DNA of 64,000 bases from Mactromeris polynyma (Eukaryota > Mollusca > Bivalvia > Venerida > Mactridae): NCBI GenBank assembly GCA_032209605.1, contig JASFXZ010000074.1, positions 1 to 64,000 of the forward strand. The letters are read 5' to 3'. This document shows, in pieces, positions 48,101 to 58,649 of the stretch. Within the stretch, counting starts at the first letter, position 1, and each line of letters opens with the position of its first letter. Under the pieces are notes generated by a model, which did not search any database, had not been told where the DNA came from, and saw only the letters and a list, made by a program, of their open reading frames with translations. Both the position numbers and the translations under genes were made by a program.

Positions 48101-51100
48101 CCACCAAAAATAAGACCACCTCATAAGTTATACCACAATTTTCGAATCCATATTCACTGTTTTTCTCTTTATTCAACCTCAATATTAAGACCACTTCAAT
48201 AACAAGACCAGTTTCAAGGAGTCCTAATGGTGGTCTTATTATTGGGGTTTTACTGTAGTTAGTAATATTATAAGATTCAAAATGGTATAAACTTTAAAAC
48301 ATGACACATATGCAAGTTTCACTTCAGTTGACAAATTTTGCGCGATTACCTAGTGCATAAACTTGCCTCTAGACCTCTGAGGCGTGTAGTATTTATTAAT
48401 TATCACACATCAATATTAAAGTTACTGTTCATAATTGCTAGGTTGACTGCACAGTGGAGACAGGTCTCTGTGGAGAACATGGCGTCCGTGGTTACCCGAC
48501 AGTGAAATTCTTCGACTTGAACACTGAAGGAACCAAGTATTCTGGCAAGAGAGCTATCGATGACCTCAGATCTTACGTTGAAGAACAATTGGTGAGTGAA
48601 TATAATTTTGTGTGCATTGATTTTTAAATCTTGTCTACAGTTTTTCAATCATACAGAGATGTGCAGAGCGCAATGATTGGCTAGCTGACATCTAACAACC
48701 AATGAAATGTGCTGTTTCATCAATGTTTGTGTAGTGATTGGATATAGTGCTGCTTAACTCTTGTGATATCGTACCATAGTCATGTGAGCTGATACCTCAT
48801 CAAGTCACATTAACGTGACCCGGTTTACCAATCCTAGCAATACTTCTACAATGATGAGCTGCGGAGAGGGAGCTACTACAGTAAAACCTCACTTTAAGAC
48901 CACCTCAAAATTAAGAACACAATTTTTAAGTCCATTTTCACTGTTTTGCTCTTTATTCAACCTCAGTGTTAAGACCACCTCAATAATCAGACCAGTTTTC
49001 AAGGGGCCCAATGGTGGTCTTATTATTGAGGTTTTACTGTAGTACCCTTTTTAACCACCTTGTCATGTCACGCCCTGAGCTCGAACCTGAGACCTGCAGG
49101 GAGGGTCACTTAGGATCAGGTCTCAACAACTGTATTCCTCTTGTATATATGCCTACTAATGAGCGCAACAGTAATAATTACCGATGGAAAACTGTAAATT
49201 TTCACCATTAATCAGACAAAATGAAGTTTTTCCCAGCCATGTGGGCCTGTAGACAGTATTTTCCTAACTGAAATATTTTGAAGGGCTTACTGTATCTTGA
49301 AAAAACTGTACAGTGAAAAAGGTAGCTCTCACGTCCAGATCTATACCATCAACTCCAGCTGTGTCCATAGTATAGAAATGGTATACTGGTCTACAGCTGT
49401 CACATTATTTTCATTATCTGAACCCAAGCTGTGACCCTATTGTATAGAAATCTGTTTTGTATATAATGACATATTGATAGAACGAGAAAAGCTTTCTTGA
49501 CTGTTGTTAGATGATCTTGGATTCTCTTACTTATGGAATAACCATTATATCTCAAATGTTCAGATAATGAGTGTAACAAAATGTCTGTACGATCAGTTCT
49601 ATCAACAATGGTTTTCTGACCTTCATAATATGTCAAAATTAGAGACATACATCCTTTTTTTAATGAATTTCCATTATGAAAAATATTTGACATGTGTCAA
49701 CAACGTAAACTATAGAACTGCTTTATCATGATTTAGATGTTCTTCACATAACTTGCTTATTGAACAAGGTTGCCAAAGAAATATTGATAGAAATCAAAGA
49801 ATTTGTGTAACATGTTACATGAATTGTATTGAAAATGAGTAACACTTTTTGCTTGTTTGTCCATACGTGTATTACAGAAATATATGTATGTATATGTATG
49901 GTGTTGAAATGTGTTCTATATCAATGCGTGAAAATGAAATGTATGTTTTTCTGATGATAAATACACGTAAGTGGATGTTAAAACAAATCTGCCATCTATG
50001 AGACAACGCATCATTTACTAAGTTTGCCAAAACAACATTATTTATATCGCTGTTTACTATCCCTTAATTTTTAGACATTTTGAAATAATTATTTGACGGA
50101 ATTTAGTCTTTTAACGATGATTACTGATAATGACAAAAATGACCACTGTTTTTGTTCTGTTACAAAACATTATTATGGTACCAATACTTTCAGTTAGCAT
50201 CACACTGAGTCATAATGTAAATGTACATTAATGATTAGCTGACAATAGGTGACAATCACATAATTGTCAGCGTCAGTTTTGCGTTCGCGATCAGTTACTT
50301 CATTTTTCACAAGTCTATTAATTACTTTTGGCTGAATCGAAACATTATGAGTAAAACTCTAAATGGTAATTTGAATATCTTGAATGAAGTAAAAAATGAA
50401 TTATTTAAATTTAGTTCGATGTTCATTTTCCTTTATTGACAAGTAAACTACCATAGTCAGATTCATTTGTATTGTGTTAAAGTAGAATTTCTTAATCCTC
50501 AAAGGACACAACCGATTATATCAATTAATTGCATCAGTTGGGTTATTTGGTTATGCCAATTAAACAAATGACCAGTCTGACCGATTTGCCCATCTTTATT
50601 ATACATTAAGGTGAACTTTTGGTTGTATGGTCTTAGATGTGTATTTGGCCAAGCATTGATTTTTGATCTTTTTAGCTCACCTGAGCACGATTTTAGGATC
50701 CATGAATGTCCGTCGTCGCGAATCAAGCGTCGTCCGTCAACATTTTCTTTTGACAACATCTCCTCCTAAACCACTCAATGGATTTTGTTCAAATTTCACA
50801 GGAATGATCCTTGGGTTGGCCTCTTTCAAAGTTGCATAAACCTTATGGTCTAAGGCTTTGATATTTGGTGTGCAGCATTGTCTAGAGGTCCTCTTACAAG
50901 ATTGCATAAATTATTAAGTTCTGTCAAAAAACATGGCCGCCAGGGGCGTGGCTGTGTTCCCTATATGTAGTGACATTGACATTTCCTCCTAAACCACTTG
51001 ATAAATTTAGATCAAATTTTGCAGAAATGATCCTAAGGTGGTCATCTTTCGATGGTTTTAATTATTTTTTGTAAATATGAATTATTTCTTAAAAACTAAT

Positions 51101-54100
51101 TTTTATTTTGTAAATAAGAATCATTATTTCGTAAAAACAAATTATTATTTCGTAAAAAAAGAATTATTATTTCGTAAAAACAAATTATTATTGCGTAAAA
51201 ACAAATTATTTCGTAGACTTATTTTTTGTCAATACAAATTATTATTTAGTAAATACGAATGGCAGTGTACTCGGGTGAGTGATATAGGGCCATCATGGCC
51301 CTCTTGTTTTAATTAGTGTAACTTGTGGTCAGAAATAACCTGCAATTTACTGTCCTACATTTGTCCTTTGACCTATTTCATACAGGCTGAAATGGTTGAC
51401 CATTTTGACCTTTGACCCTATTTCATTCAGGCTGGTGGAGCTGCTGGTGGAGCTGCTGGTGGAGCTGAGAAGCCAGCAGAAACAGTTGAAGTAAAGAAGG
51501 ATGTTGCCCCACCAGTTGAAACTGAAGGTCTGTACCAGCTGACTGACGATAACTTTGAAGGTCATATTGCAAAGGGACACCACTTTATCAAATTCTATGC
51601 CCCATGGTGCGGACATTGTAAACGTTTGGCTCCAATATGGGACGAGCTTGCGGCCACAATGAAATCATCCGACAAAGTCAAAATTTCAAAGGTAAGAATG
51701 AGTTATAAATGTTGCTTTAGAAACTTTTCTGTGACAGACAACTCTCATTATAGCAACCATGTTTGTTCCATGGATTTACGTCATTGTATTGAATATGTCG
51801 TAATATTCAATTTGATGAATTACTGAATAAGCAGATTTGTTCCTACCCAATTTGTGTCATTAAATGAATATTCTGTTGTTACGAATGTCAGTATTACGAG
51901 AGTTGACTGTATTTACTTCATGATGTTAGAAACCTTTAAATATTGAAACTTTAAAATCGTATAGAAATTTGAGTACTCATTACAAACTAGAAAAATGATG
52001 AATTTTATGTGTGTATATATACAAAATGTATTGTCTAGGATAGCTCACGAAAGCCCGAAAGCTTATTTCCAATGGGGGTCTTTAAATGACCAATGTGGTG
52101 ATATACAATTAATAAGAAAGACATTTAAGGAAAATTACTTAAGTTTCTAATTACTTAAAGTCGACTACTTTTTATAGCATATGATTATCATGTAGCGTAC
52201 TTCACTACTCCTGTAGTGTTTTCAACATTAGTTGGTTTGATTATTCATGTACATTTTGTTTCACATTCCAATCTGATAAAGTTTGCCAACAAACATATTT
52301 ATGTATCTTGAATCGCCGGTCCCTCAGGTTCAGTTATGTATTAAGGAAGTTAGAATTTAATTTTTAAAATGTGGTTGGTCTTTTCATTGATTTTCCAATA
52401 TTCTCTGCTTTGGGCTAGTAATAAACAAGAGTCGTTTGCATCAAATGCTTTAATACATGTACCGGCGAACAAGGATATTTTAACACGTAAACAGACAAAC
52501 TGACGTGGACCAATGACATTGTGATACGTGTATGAACGTGTCTAAGGCTTCATGATGTGAACACCGGCATGTTGAAATGAGCTGTGCTTTTCATATAGAC
52601 ATTGATTCATTACATCACCTGTTAAGCTCGGTTGGTAGACTAATTGACTCCCATCATGGCGGTTGTTGATTTGAACCTGAAGTGATGCGTATGCTCTGTG
52701 ACATTTTGAGTGCAGAGGGTCACAAGGGGAAATAACTCGATCTTACACCGAAACATACAAAATTTCGAGGGTTCAACGCAAGAGTATTGTAACTCCTATG
52801 TATTTATGTAGGAGTTACGATAGTCTTGCACTGAACTATCAAAATATTCTATATATTTCATGCTTCATATTGGTCTTATTTAATCATTACTTGTTAATTA
52901 CATCATTGTTAAGGCAAACAATATCATGTTCATTTGGTTTTCATTCAAAAGTTAACAAATCCATGTCAAGGTTACAAACGTTGTTCGGTTGAAGAGAAGT
53001 TGGTTTTGTGGTTAACATAAGATTTGATTGGTTTACACAACACTGTAATGGAAATAGCAAAGCCATGTTACTGTTAGTACGGCTGCGCCAAAAAATCGAT
53101 ACATGTGAGTTACAAATATATGTCTGAAAACCGACCTAATGCCCTGGGACCCCCCCCCCCCTAAAACTATGCCTACACATCAATTTCAGCTAAGCTACGC
53201 CCCCAAGAAGCAGTCTACTAGAGAGATTAATATAAGCTATAAGAACTTGTTTCACATTGGACGTAAAATAAATGTTTTTAATTTAAATTTGATTAGAATA
53301 TTATTTGTATAAATTCTAGGTTGATTGTACAACATCACAAGCGACTTGTAGCAAGTTGGGTGTGCGGGGTTACCCCACCCTGATTTGGTTCACTGATGGA
53401 GAGAAGGTATATATTTTCTACTCACAATGTTGATTCCCTGTATTTTTTATAAAACTGCTAAAGATTATTTAATACATGTAGTTTATTGATTGAGAATCAG
53501 TCTTTTTCTAGATAAAGCGTATTGCTGTCTTAGTACAATTTTTTGTTCACTTAAAAAAGAGGATTTGATTAAACTGACGGTATGTGGAATAGTGATGATT
53601 TTTCCCCAGAAAATATGACATTTTATTTATACAGTGGTAGGGCTCTAGAAATCCAGTAGCCCAACGTCCGGGACGAATCTAATTGCCGATTTGGGCTACC
53701 AACAGTTGAGTTGGACTTAGTCTGGGACAAGTCTGTTCTGCACGCCTACGTGACTGTTAATCCGAACCCTGTTCTATGCTTGTACAACTAGCCTCCCGAG
53801 TCCGACAAGTCAAAATCAACATGTACACTAGTCCTGGACAACACTGTATTTAAAGATAATTTCTAGAGCCCTGAGTGGTCGAAAAGCTTGTGCTTGAAAC
53901 CAATTAAACAATAAATGTTCTCTCAGATTTCATTAAAAAAAATTGTGTCCATTTTATATATTGAAAATATTTTTACTAGTTACCCCAACACATTGCTGTT
54001 TTCATCTTTAAGGGGCCCCTTGTCATAACCCTAGAAGTAGGTGATATTTTTCACAAGATTCCTAAATTAATACTATTTCCCCCTGATAGGGGCTGGAGGT

Positions 54101-57100
54101 CCTACCTCTTGATGAAAGCCCTTTGTATATTTTATGATGTACTTATTTAGGGTGAAGACTACAAGAGTCAAAGGACAATCGAAGAGTTCACGAAATTCGT
54201 GGAACGTCTTAGCGATACCAAGCCGGAACCCGCTAAACTGTCAAAGGATGGAATGGTTCCCGACACACTTTTGGATGATTCTGAAACAGTGAGTAATACT
54301 ATGTCTTTAATTGTTACTGACATGAGTTCGTTGGAATCCCTTACTGACTGAACCATTGTGAGGTTCATAGTGTTGCTTTGTCATGTATAGACCCAACAAG
54401 ATGTCAGTTTCCTGCAACATACTGGAAACATTCTGAAGACAGGCAGACATTTAAAAAAACTTTTATACATATATACAGAAACAGAGATCACTTTGTCTGA
54501 TTTTCCGAATTTTTAGCAATAGATAGTTCCAATATTTACAATATTTACCTCCCTTGTTCTGAATAGTCATTACAACTTTAATGTCAACCATCTCAAGATA
54601 GTGAAATATATCTATGTGACTTTTTGTGAAAACAAATTTATCACATGGTTTAATGGGTATCCTCTTCTTATATTCTTTCTTTTAAAATAATATATGTTTT
54701 ACATTGAAGGGGAAATATGTCCATTTTTGGAAAAAGACCCTAGATAGATTGGGAAAAATTGAGTCGTAAAATTTGCCAATTTGGAAAAAATTGAATCGCT
54801 TCAACTCCAATTTTGGGAATTTACATAGTTAAAAGAACAGGCTTTTCATATGTAAATTTTATATCGACAAACATTCTAATCTACATCAACTGTCAAAAAG
54901 ACACACAAAATGTCCACAAACATTTATGACACAAGGGACAATAATGACCACAGTTATTCAAAGTGCTTCAAGATATACCAGGCAGCTCCAGTAAACGATT
55001 TTTCGTAGGTGCCTCTGATTGGGATTTTTTTTTTCTGATTGGGAAAAAACCATATGGCTTTGGAAATGGGTCAGATAGTCTGACCCGTGGGAACTATAGA
55101 AAAAGGCCTGTTATTTGGGACATTGTGTTTTCTTTCATGCTGTACGCACAAAGTAATGTACTGGAAAGGTACTGTTATTTCTTGCTGTTATTATTTCAGG
55201 GTGTTGTGCCATTGACTGATGAAGATTTTGTGGAGTCAGTCTCTGAGGCATTCACATTTGTTGTCTTTGGAGAGTATGTTATCGTTTTTTGTCTCGCCAT
55301 TTTATTAATTCGCTTGTTTAACGGTAGCTAGTCCCATTTTTTAGGTTAATATTATGAAAATATACCAAATAATTATTTTTAAGAAAATTGGATTTTAATG
55401 ACATGATACAGATTTACTGTAAAACACTGCATTATAAATTTTCTTAACTGCAATACATGAGTCGGATACAGGCATTTCCTATCCTAGCACTAACTCGGCT
55501 GACTAGCAAATACTAGTATCGGAGTCGTTTACTTGTGGTTTTGGGAAAAGATGTCAGAAAAGTGACACCTCAGGATTGAAGAGTATATGAAGGCATTTGT
55601 TTATCTCATATTTACAACTAGGGATATTTAGACCAAAAACAGACTGTTCACCTTTAAGCATATTTTATGTACGTGTTGCAACAATAATGCATGAATGACA
55701 ATTATTTCAGGGTCTTGAGGTGTAAATACTTGTCAATGCATTTTTGTACATTTTCCCTGATAAACAAAAATGTTCTCTTGAGGTAGAATGACAGAGTCAC
55801 AGTTGTAGGATTTTTTAAAGCTAACACTGGCAGTGATTATCAGAAAACTGCAGACTCTGTTTAATCCTATCTGTGTTCAACAACTAATGGAAAACCTCCA
55901 AGGCACTAACTGAGTCAGAATTCTGATATTCAAGTCATATTCTATTCACTCCTTACTCTTCAATGACAAGAAATATTTGAACAAAAAATCATAATTTTGA
56001 GACAGTTTTCAAGAGAGATATACAGTAAAACCTCAATAATCCGACCACCCTTGGGACCCTTGAAAACTGATCTTATTGAAGTGGTCTTAATATTGAGTTT
56101 GAATGAAGAGCAAAACAGTGAAAATGGACTTGAAAATTGTGTTCTTAATTTTGAGGTGGTCTTTAAGTGAGGTTTTACTGTAGTTTTACCAGACATCATA
56201 CTCTTTCTCATTATGTTTTGGTTAACAGTTCTTATCTATGTTTTACAGTGAACCAGTCACTACCCCTCTCCTCCCAACTCTGCAAGCTCTTGCTGAAGAA
56301 TATATTGATCTACCAGAAATGCTGGTTGCCACGGTGAACTGTCAGGAGAACAAGGCGACGTGCAAAAACCAGGATGTAAGATAACATACTACATGCTTGT
56401 CTTTATTCTATCTATTGTCTGTAACTGGACCTGAGAAAAATCGTGAATGGAGACATTTTGTGAAACTTGACCCAGTATTCTTCGATTTGCTGGGCCGATA
56501 TGTTCTGTAATCTGTTGGCTAAGATAATTCTTGTTCGCAAAATACAATGAATGAAAACTTAAATGTAGTTACCAGTACATGAATTGTTTAAAAGTACGTT
56601 AGTTTTTGAAATCAAGAAATATGTGTGGAAAGTCAAGTGAATTTTTTAAAATTAATTTTACTGCCTGTGCCTATTCAATTGGGCAAATAGTCGCTATAAA
56701 TCCCAAATTTGGGAAAATAAGGAAATGGTTGTTTTGCTTATAAAATAACTTTTCAGCTGTGGCTGGTGTTTGTTATATATATATGAGGTGATGTAAGAGC
56801 AAAGATTCATTTATAAAAGATGAAATACACAAAAACCTAAATTAATGAAAATAAATTCTGACAGTCAGAGAGGGAAAAATGAAGAAAGAATTGGGAAAAA
56901 ATTAAGATTATTTTGGGAAAATGGACACTTTCTTATAAGGGGAAACAGCCTATATTCAGCAGTAAAATTTACAAAAAAAATTAACTGAAAGTCAAAAAAA
57001 AAATTATGAGCGGGGCTGCTAAACCCAGATACTATGTTTGTCATCCTCACTTTGTTTATAAGCACAGGTTTTCATGTTGCATGTAAAATTTACGAGACAT

Positions 57101-57258
57101 GATTATCTATTTTTTAGGCCAACGGACCATACCCACAGTTGAAACTGTACTTCAATGGGGCCGTTATCGACTCGTACAAGGGTGAAAGGACTGTGGTTGC
57201 CATGGAGAAGTTTGTTACCTCGAACATGGAAAAATACGGAAGTCATGACGAACTCTAA
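42170..57258 (+). CDS. txndc5: TXNDC5/ERp46-like protein disulfide isomerase, 9 coding exons
   Basis: An ER-lumen thiol oxidoreductase with three thioredoxin (Trx) folds. Coding exons: 42170-42324, 45052-45139, 48442-48591, 51431-51691, 53320-53406, 54151-54288, 55200-55273, 56249-56375, 57118-57258, giving 406 aa. The ATG at 42170 was chosen because it opens a signal peptide (about aa 1-20, IVTCVIFICLAAIAKC); the frame is open upstream to 42095. Trx1 has APWCGHCKRLAPTW (CGHC 53-56) and Trx2 APWCGHCKRLAPIW (CGHC 191-194). The inter-domain linker contains a 12-nt unit repeated three times (AGGA x3). Trx3 (about aa 294-401) keeps the fold pattern, including YPQLKLYF, but reads VVFGDEPVTTPLLPTL where FYAPWCGHCKTLAP is expected, so it lacks CxxC. 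The protein ends in HDEL, an ER-retrieval signal. Introns after APW (phase 2) and before VDCT (phase 0) recur between domains. Vertebrate TXNDC5 is about 430 aa with three CGHC sites, so orthology is likely but the third domain is unusual. Confidence 0.92.
43914..44068. mobile_element. B-family MITE copy 4
   Basis: Ends CAGTAAAACCTCAGTAATG and GTGAGGTTTTACTG, flanked by TA on both sides. In intron 1 of the PDI gene. Confidence 0.88.
45372..45504. mobile_element. F-family palindromic element copy 1
   Basis: Starts GCGTTCAGTAAAGGTATCTG and ends CTGTTAGCTGTAACTGAACGC, the approximate complement. In PDI intron 2. Confidence 0.75.
46612..46742 (-). repeat. Dispersed repeat (PDI intron 2)
   Basis: Reverse copy of the repeat at 13798-13997. 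Family unknown. Confidence 0.65.
47150..47290 (-). mobile_element. Decayed tRNA-derived SINE
   Basis: Minus strand has GGGTTCGATTCCCGTG (B box) and a body with CTTCTCCACATGTGGAGGAC (plus sense). In PDI intron 2. Confidence 0.7.
48080..48255. mobile_element. B-family MITE copy 5
   Basis: Ends CAGTAAAACCTCACTTAAAG and GGGGTTTTACTG with TA flanks. It lies 186 bp before PDI coding exon 3, in the same orientation as copy 6 on the other side of that exon. Confidence 0.88.
48879..49039. mobile_element. B-family MITE copy 6
   Basis: Ends CAGTAAAACCTCACTTTAAG and GAGGTTTTACTG. It lies 287 bp after PDI coding exon 3, in direct orientation relative to copy 5. Confidence 0.88.
50668..51309. mobile_element. 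Helitron-like non-autonomous element with internal tandem array
   Basis: Begins near TTTTTAGCTCACCTGAGCAC and ends with CGGGTGAGTGATATAGGGCC, a hairpin GGGCCATCATGGCCC, then TCTTG. CTCACCYGAG lies inverted near both ends. An internal array of TATTTCGTAAAAACAAATTA-type units (about 20 bp) fills 51061-51260. A 3' hairpin followed by CTTG fits a Helitron-type terminus only loosely. In PDI intron 3, ending about 120 bp before exon 4. Confidence 0.6.
52620..52765 (+). mobile_element. tRNA-like SINE, second type
   Basis: A-box-like AAGCTCGGTTGGTAGACTAA and B-box-like GTTGATTTGAACC on the plus strand, then a body ending in GGGGAAATAACTCGATCTTACACC, shared with the 8.6-kb copy. In PDI intron 4. Confidence 0.6.
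52768..52834. repeat. Long hairpin
   Basis: GTTCAACGCAAGAGTATTGT and AACTCC on the left pair with GGAGTTACGATAGTCTTGCA and CTGAAC on the right, about 26 bp per arm with a few mismatches, around TATGTATTTATG. The TTCARYGCAAG motif also occurs in the hairpin at 41186-41219. Confidence 0.75.
53639..53872. mobile_element. E-family element copy 2 with inverted ends
   Basis: Starts AGGGCTCTAGAAATCC and ends ATTTCTAGAGCCCT, perfect for about 14 bp. AGTGGT flanks both sides as a possible target duplication. Shares GGGCTACCAACAGTTGAGTT with copy 1. In PDI intron 5. Confidence 0.8.
56023..56180. mobile_element. B-family MITE copy 7
   Basis: Ends CAGTAAAACCTCAATAATCC and GTGAGGTTTTACTG with TA flanks. 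It lies 68 bp before PDI coding exon 8. Confidence 0.88.
56641..56975 (+). repeat. Inverted repeat partner 1 (PDI intron 8)
   Basis: Shares CAGCTGTGGCTGGTGTTTGT and ATGAGGTGATGTAAGAGCAA with the complementary strand of 62880-63185. About 300 bp, moderately diverged. Confidence 0.8.
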
Positions 57259-57950
57259 TTTTTGTCTATATTTAGAAAATTATCAATTATCATCAAGAGA
57301 GTAGTTTGAATTTATTTTTCAGCTAGAAAATAGATAGGATAAAACTAATATGTTCTTAACTCCTAAGAATTTAATGTCTATCGTTTGTAAAGAAAACTAT
57401 TTTTGTACATAACATTTACATACCCGTAGATACTTACCTAATAGATGATTTAAAAATCTTCCAAATTAATTGGTGAACATTGTCTATTGAAATAATTTGG
57501 GTCGTACTTGTTGCAGGTTGCGATATATATTTATGAGAACAGAAATTTTACTACTTAAAAAAACAGACTTGAATTATTTTTAAATATTTTGCAGACCGTT
57601 CACCTAGTCCAGTATTATTACAAATAAGAAAAACATATCTGAACTTATATATTATCAAATAGTATGAATTCATTCATTATCTTAACAAAGATGACAACAG
57701 ATAGCCAATCATGTCCGTATTGGTCATTGTGTTAATTTATTCTCATTTATAGTTTGAAACTTTAGTTTCACTTAGAACAAAACTTTTTTTCATTTTTTAT
57801 TCTGTCAAGATGAATGGTGTTTTCACATCGAACAAATTTTGTATTGTTTATGGAGTTATTTCTGTTTTTTTAATGGTTGCTTGGTTACGTAAGAACAATT
57901 GAATTTTGTTCTCATTTGTATTGCTGGAAATATTAATTATTATTAAGATC

Positions 57951-57956
57951 AATAAA
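57951..57956 (+). terminator. PDI gene polyadenylation signal
   Basis: AATAAA, followed by AAG and AT-rich sequence, about 690 nt after the stop codon at 57258. It is the first good plus-strand hexamer noticed and implies a 3'UTR of about 0.7 kb. Later signals cannot be excluded. Confidence 0.5.
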
Positions 57957-58431
57957 TAAGCGTACAAGCCAGTGAACTATTTTTGACAAAATGATTTATA
58001 GCAAAAGTATACGGTGATGTTTCAAAGTGCCATGTAATATATATAAAAAAACTTACCAGTTTTGAGAATTTTATTTTGAATATTTTATTTAAGATCGTTG
58101 TCTACCTTTAAAGTTTGTTTAAGGTTGCAACCCACCTATTGTCATAGGAACTGCTGCCAAGGTTATGTCTGGGATTTTTTATTTTAGTGTTAAGTTAATA
58201 AGTCATTCATTTGTAAAGGTGTACATTTTTTACTCAAACTTTTGATCAATTTTAAGTCGATGAGTCATTTATTTGTTTGGTTGTATATTTTTTACTCAAA
58301 CTTCGATCACTTTCAGATGCTTGCATCGTACCTTTGACATCTGCATTACCTTAAATTTTCAATAAGCAATATAACTGTCACATGGTGCTATTGCAGGATG
58401 CTTATGTCTCTGTGTCATTGTAAACCAGCCC

Positions 58432-58649
58432 TGCGTTCAGTAAAGGCTAACAGTCGCTCACGTTACGAAACTGTGCACACGTTTTGCTACTGAACACACT
58501 GTTTGCCAAAGAGTGTGCGCACACTGTACGCCCACTCGCTAAAGCAACTCCGAGGTAGCAAGCAAATTTGTGAGCCAAAACCGAGACGGTCAATACACTT
58601 GTTAACGGCACAAACTGTGAGCGGCTTCCGTTAGCCGTAACTGAACGCA
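58432..58649. mobile_element. F-family palindromic element copy 2
   Basis: Starts TGCGTTCAGTAAAGGCTAAC and ends GTTAGCCGTAACTGAACGCA, a clear terminal inverted repeat. Longer than copy 1 (about 218 bp). Downstream of the PDI gene. Confidence 0.82.
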
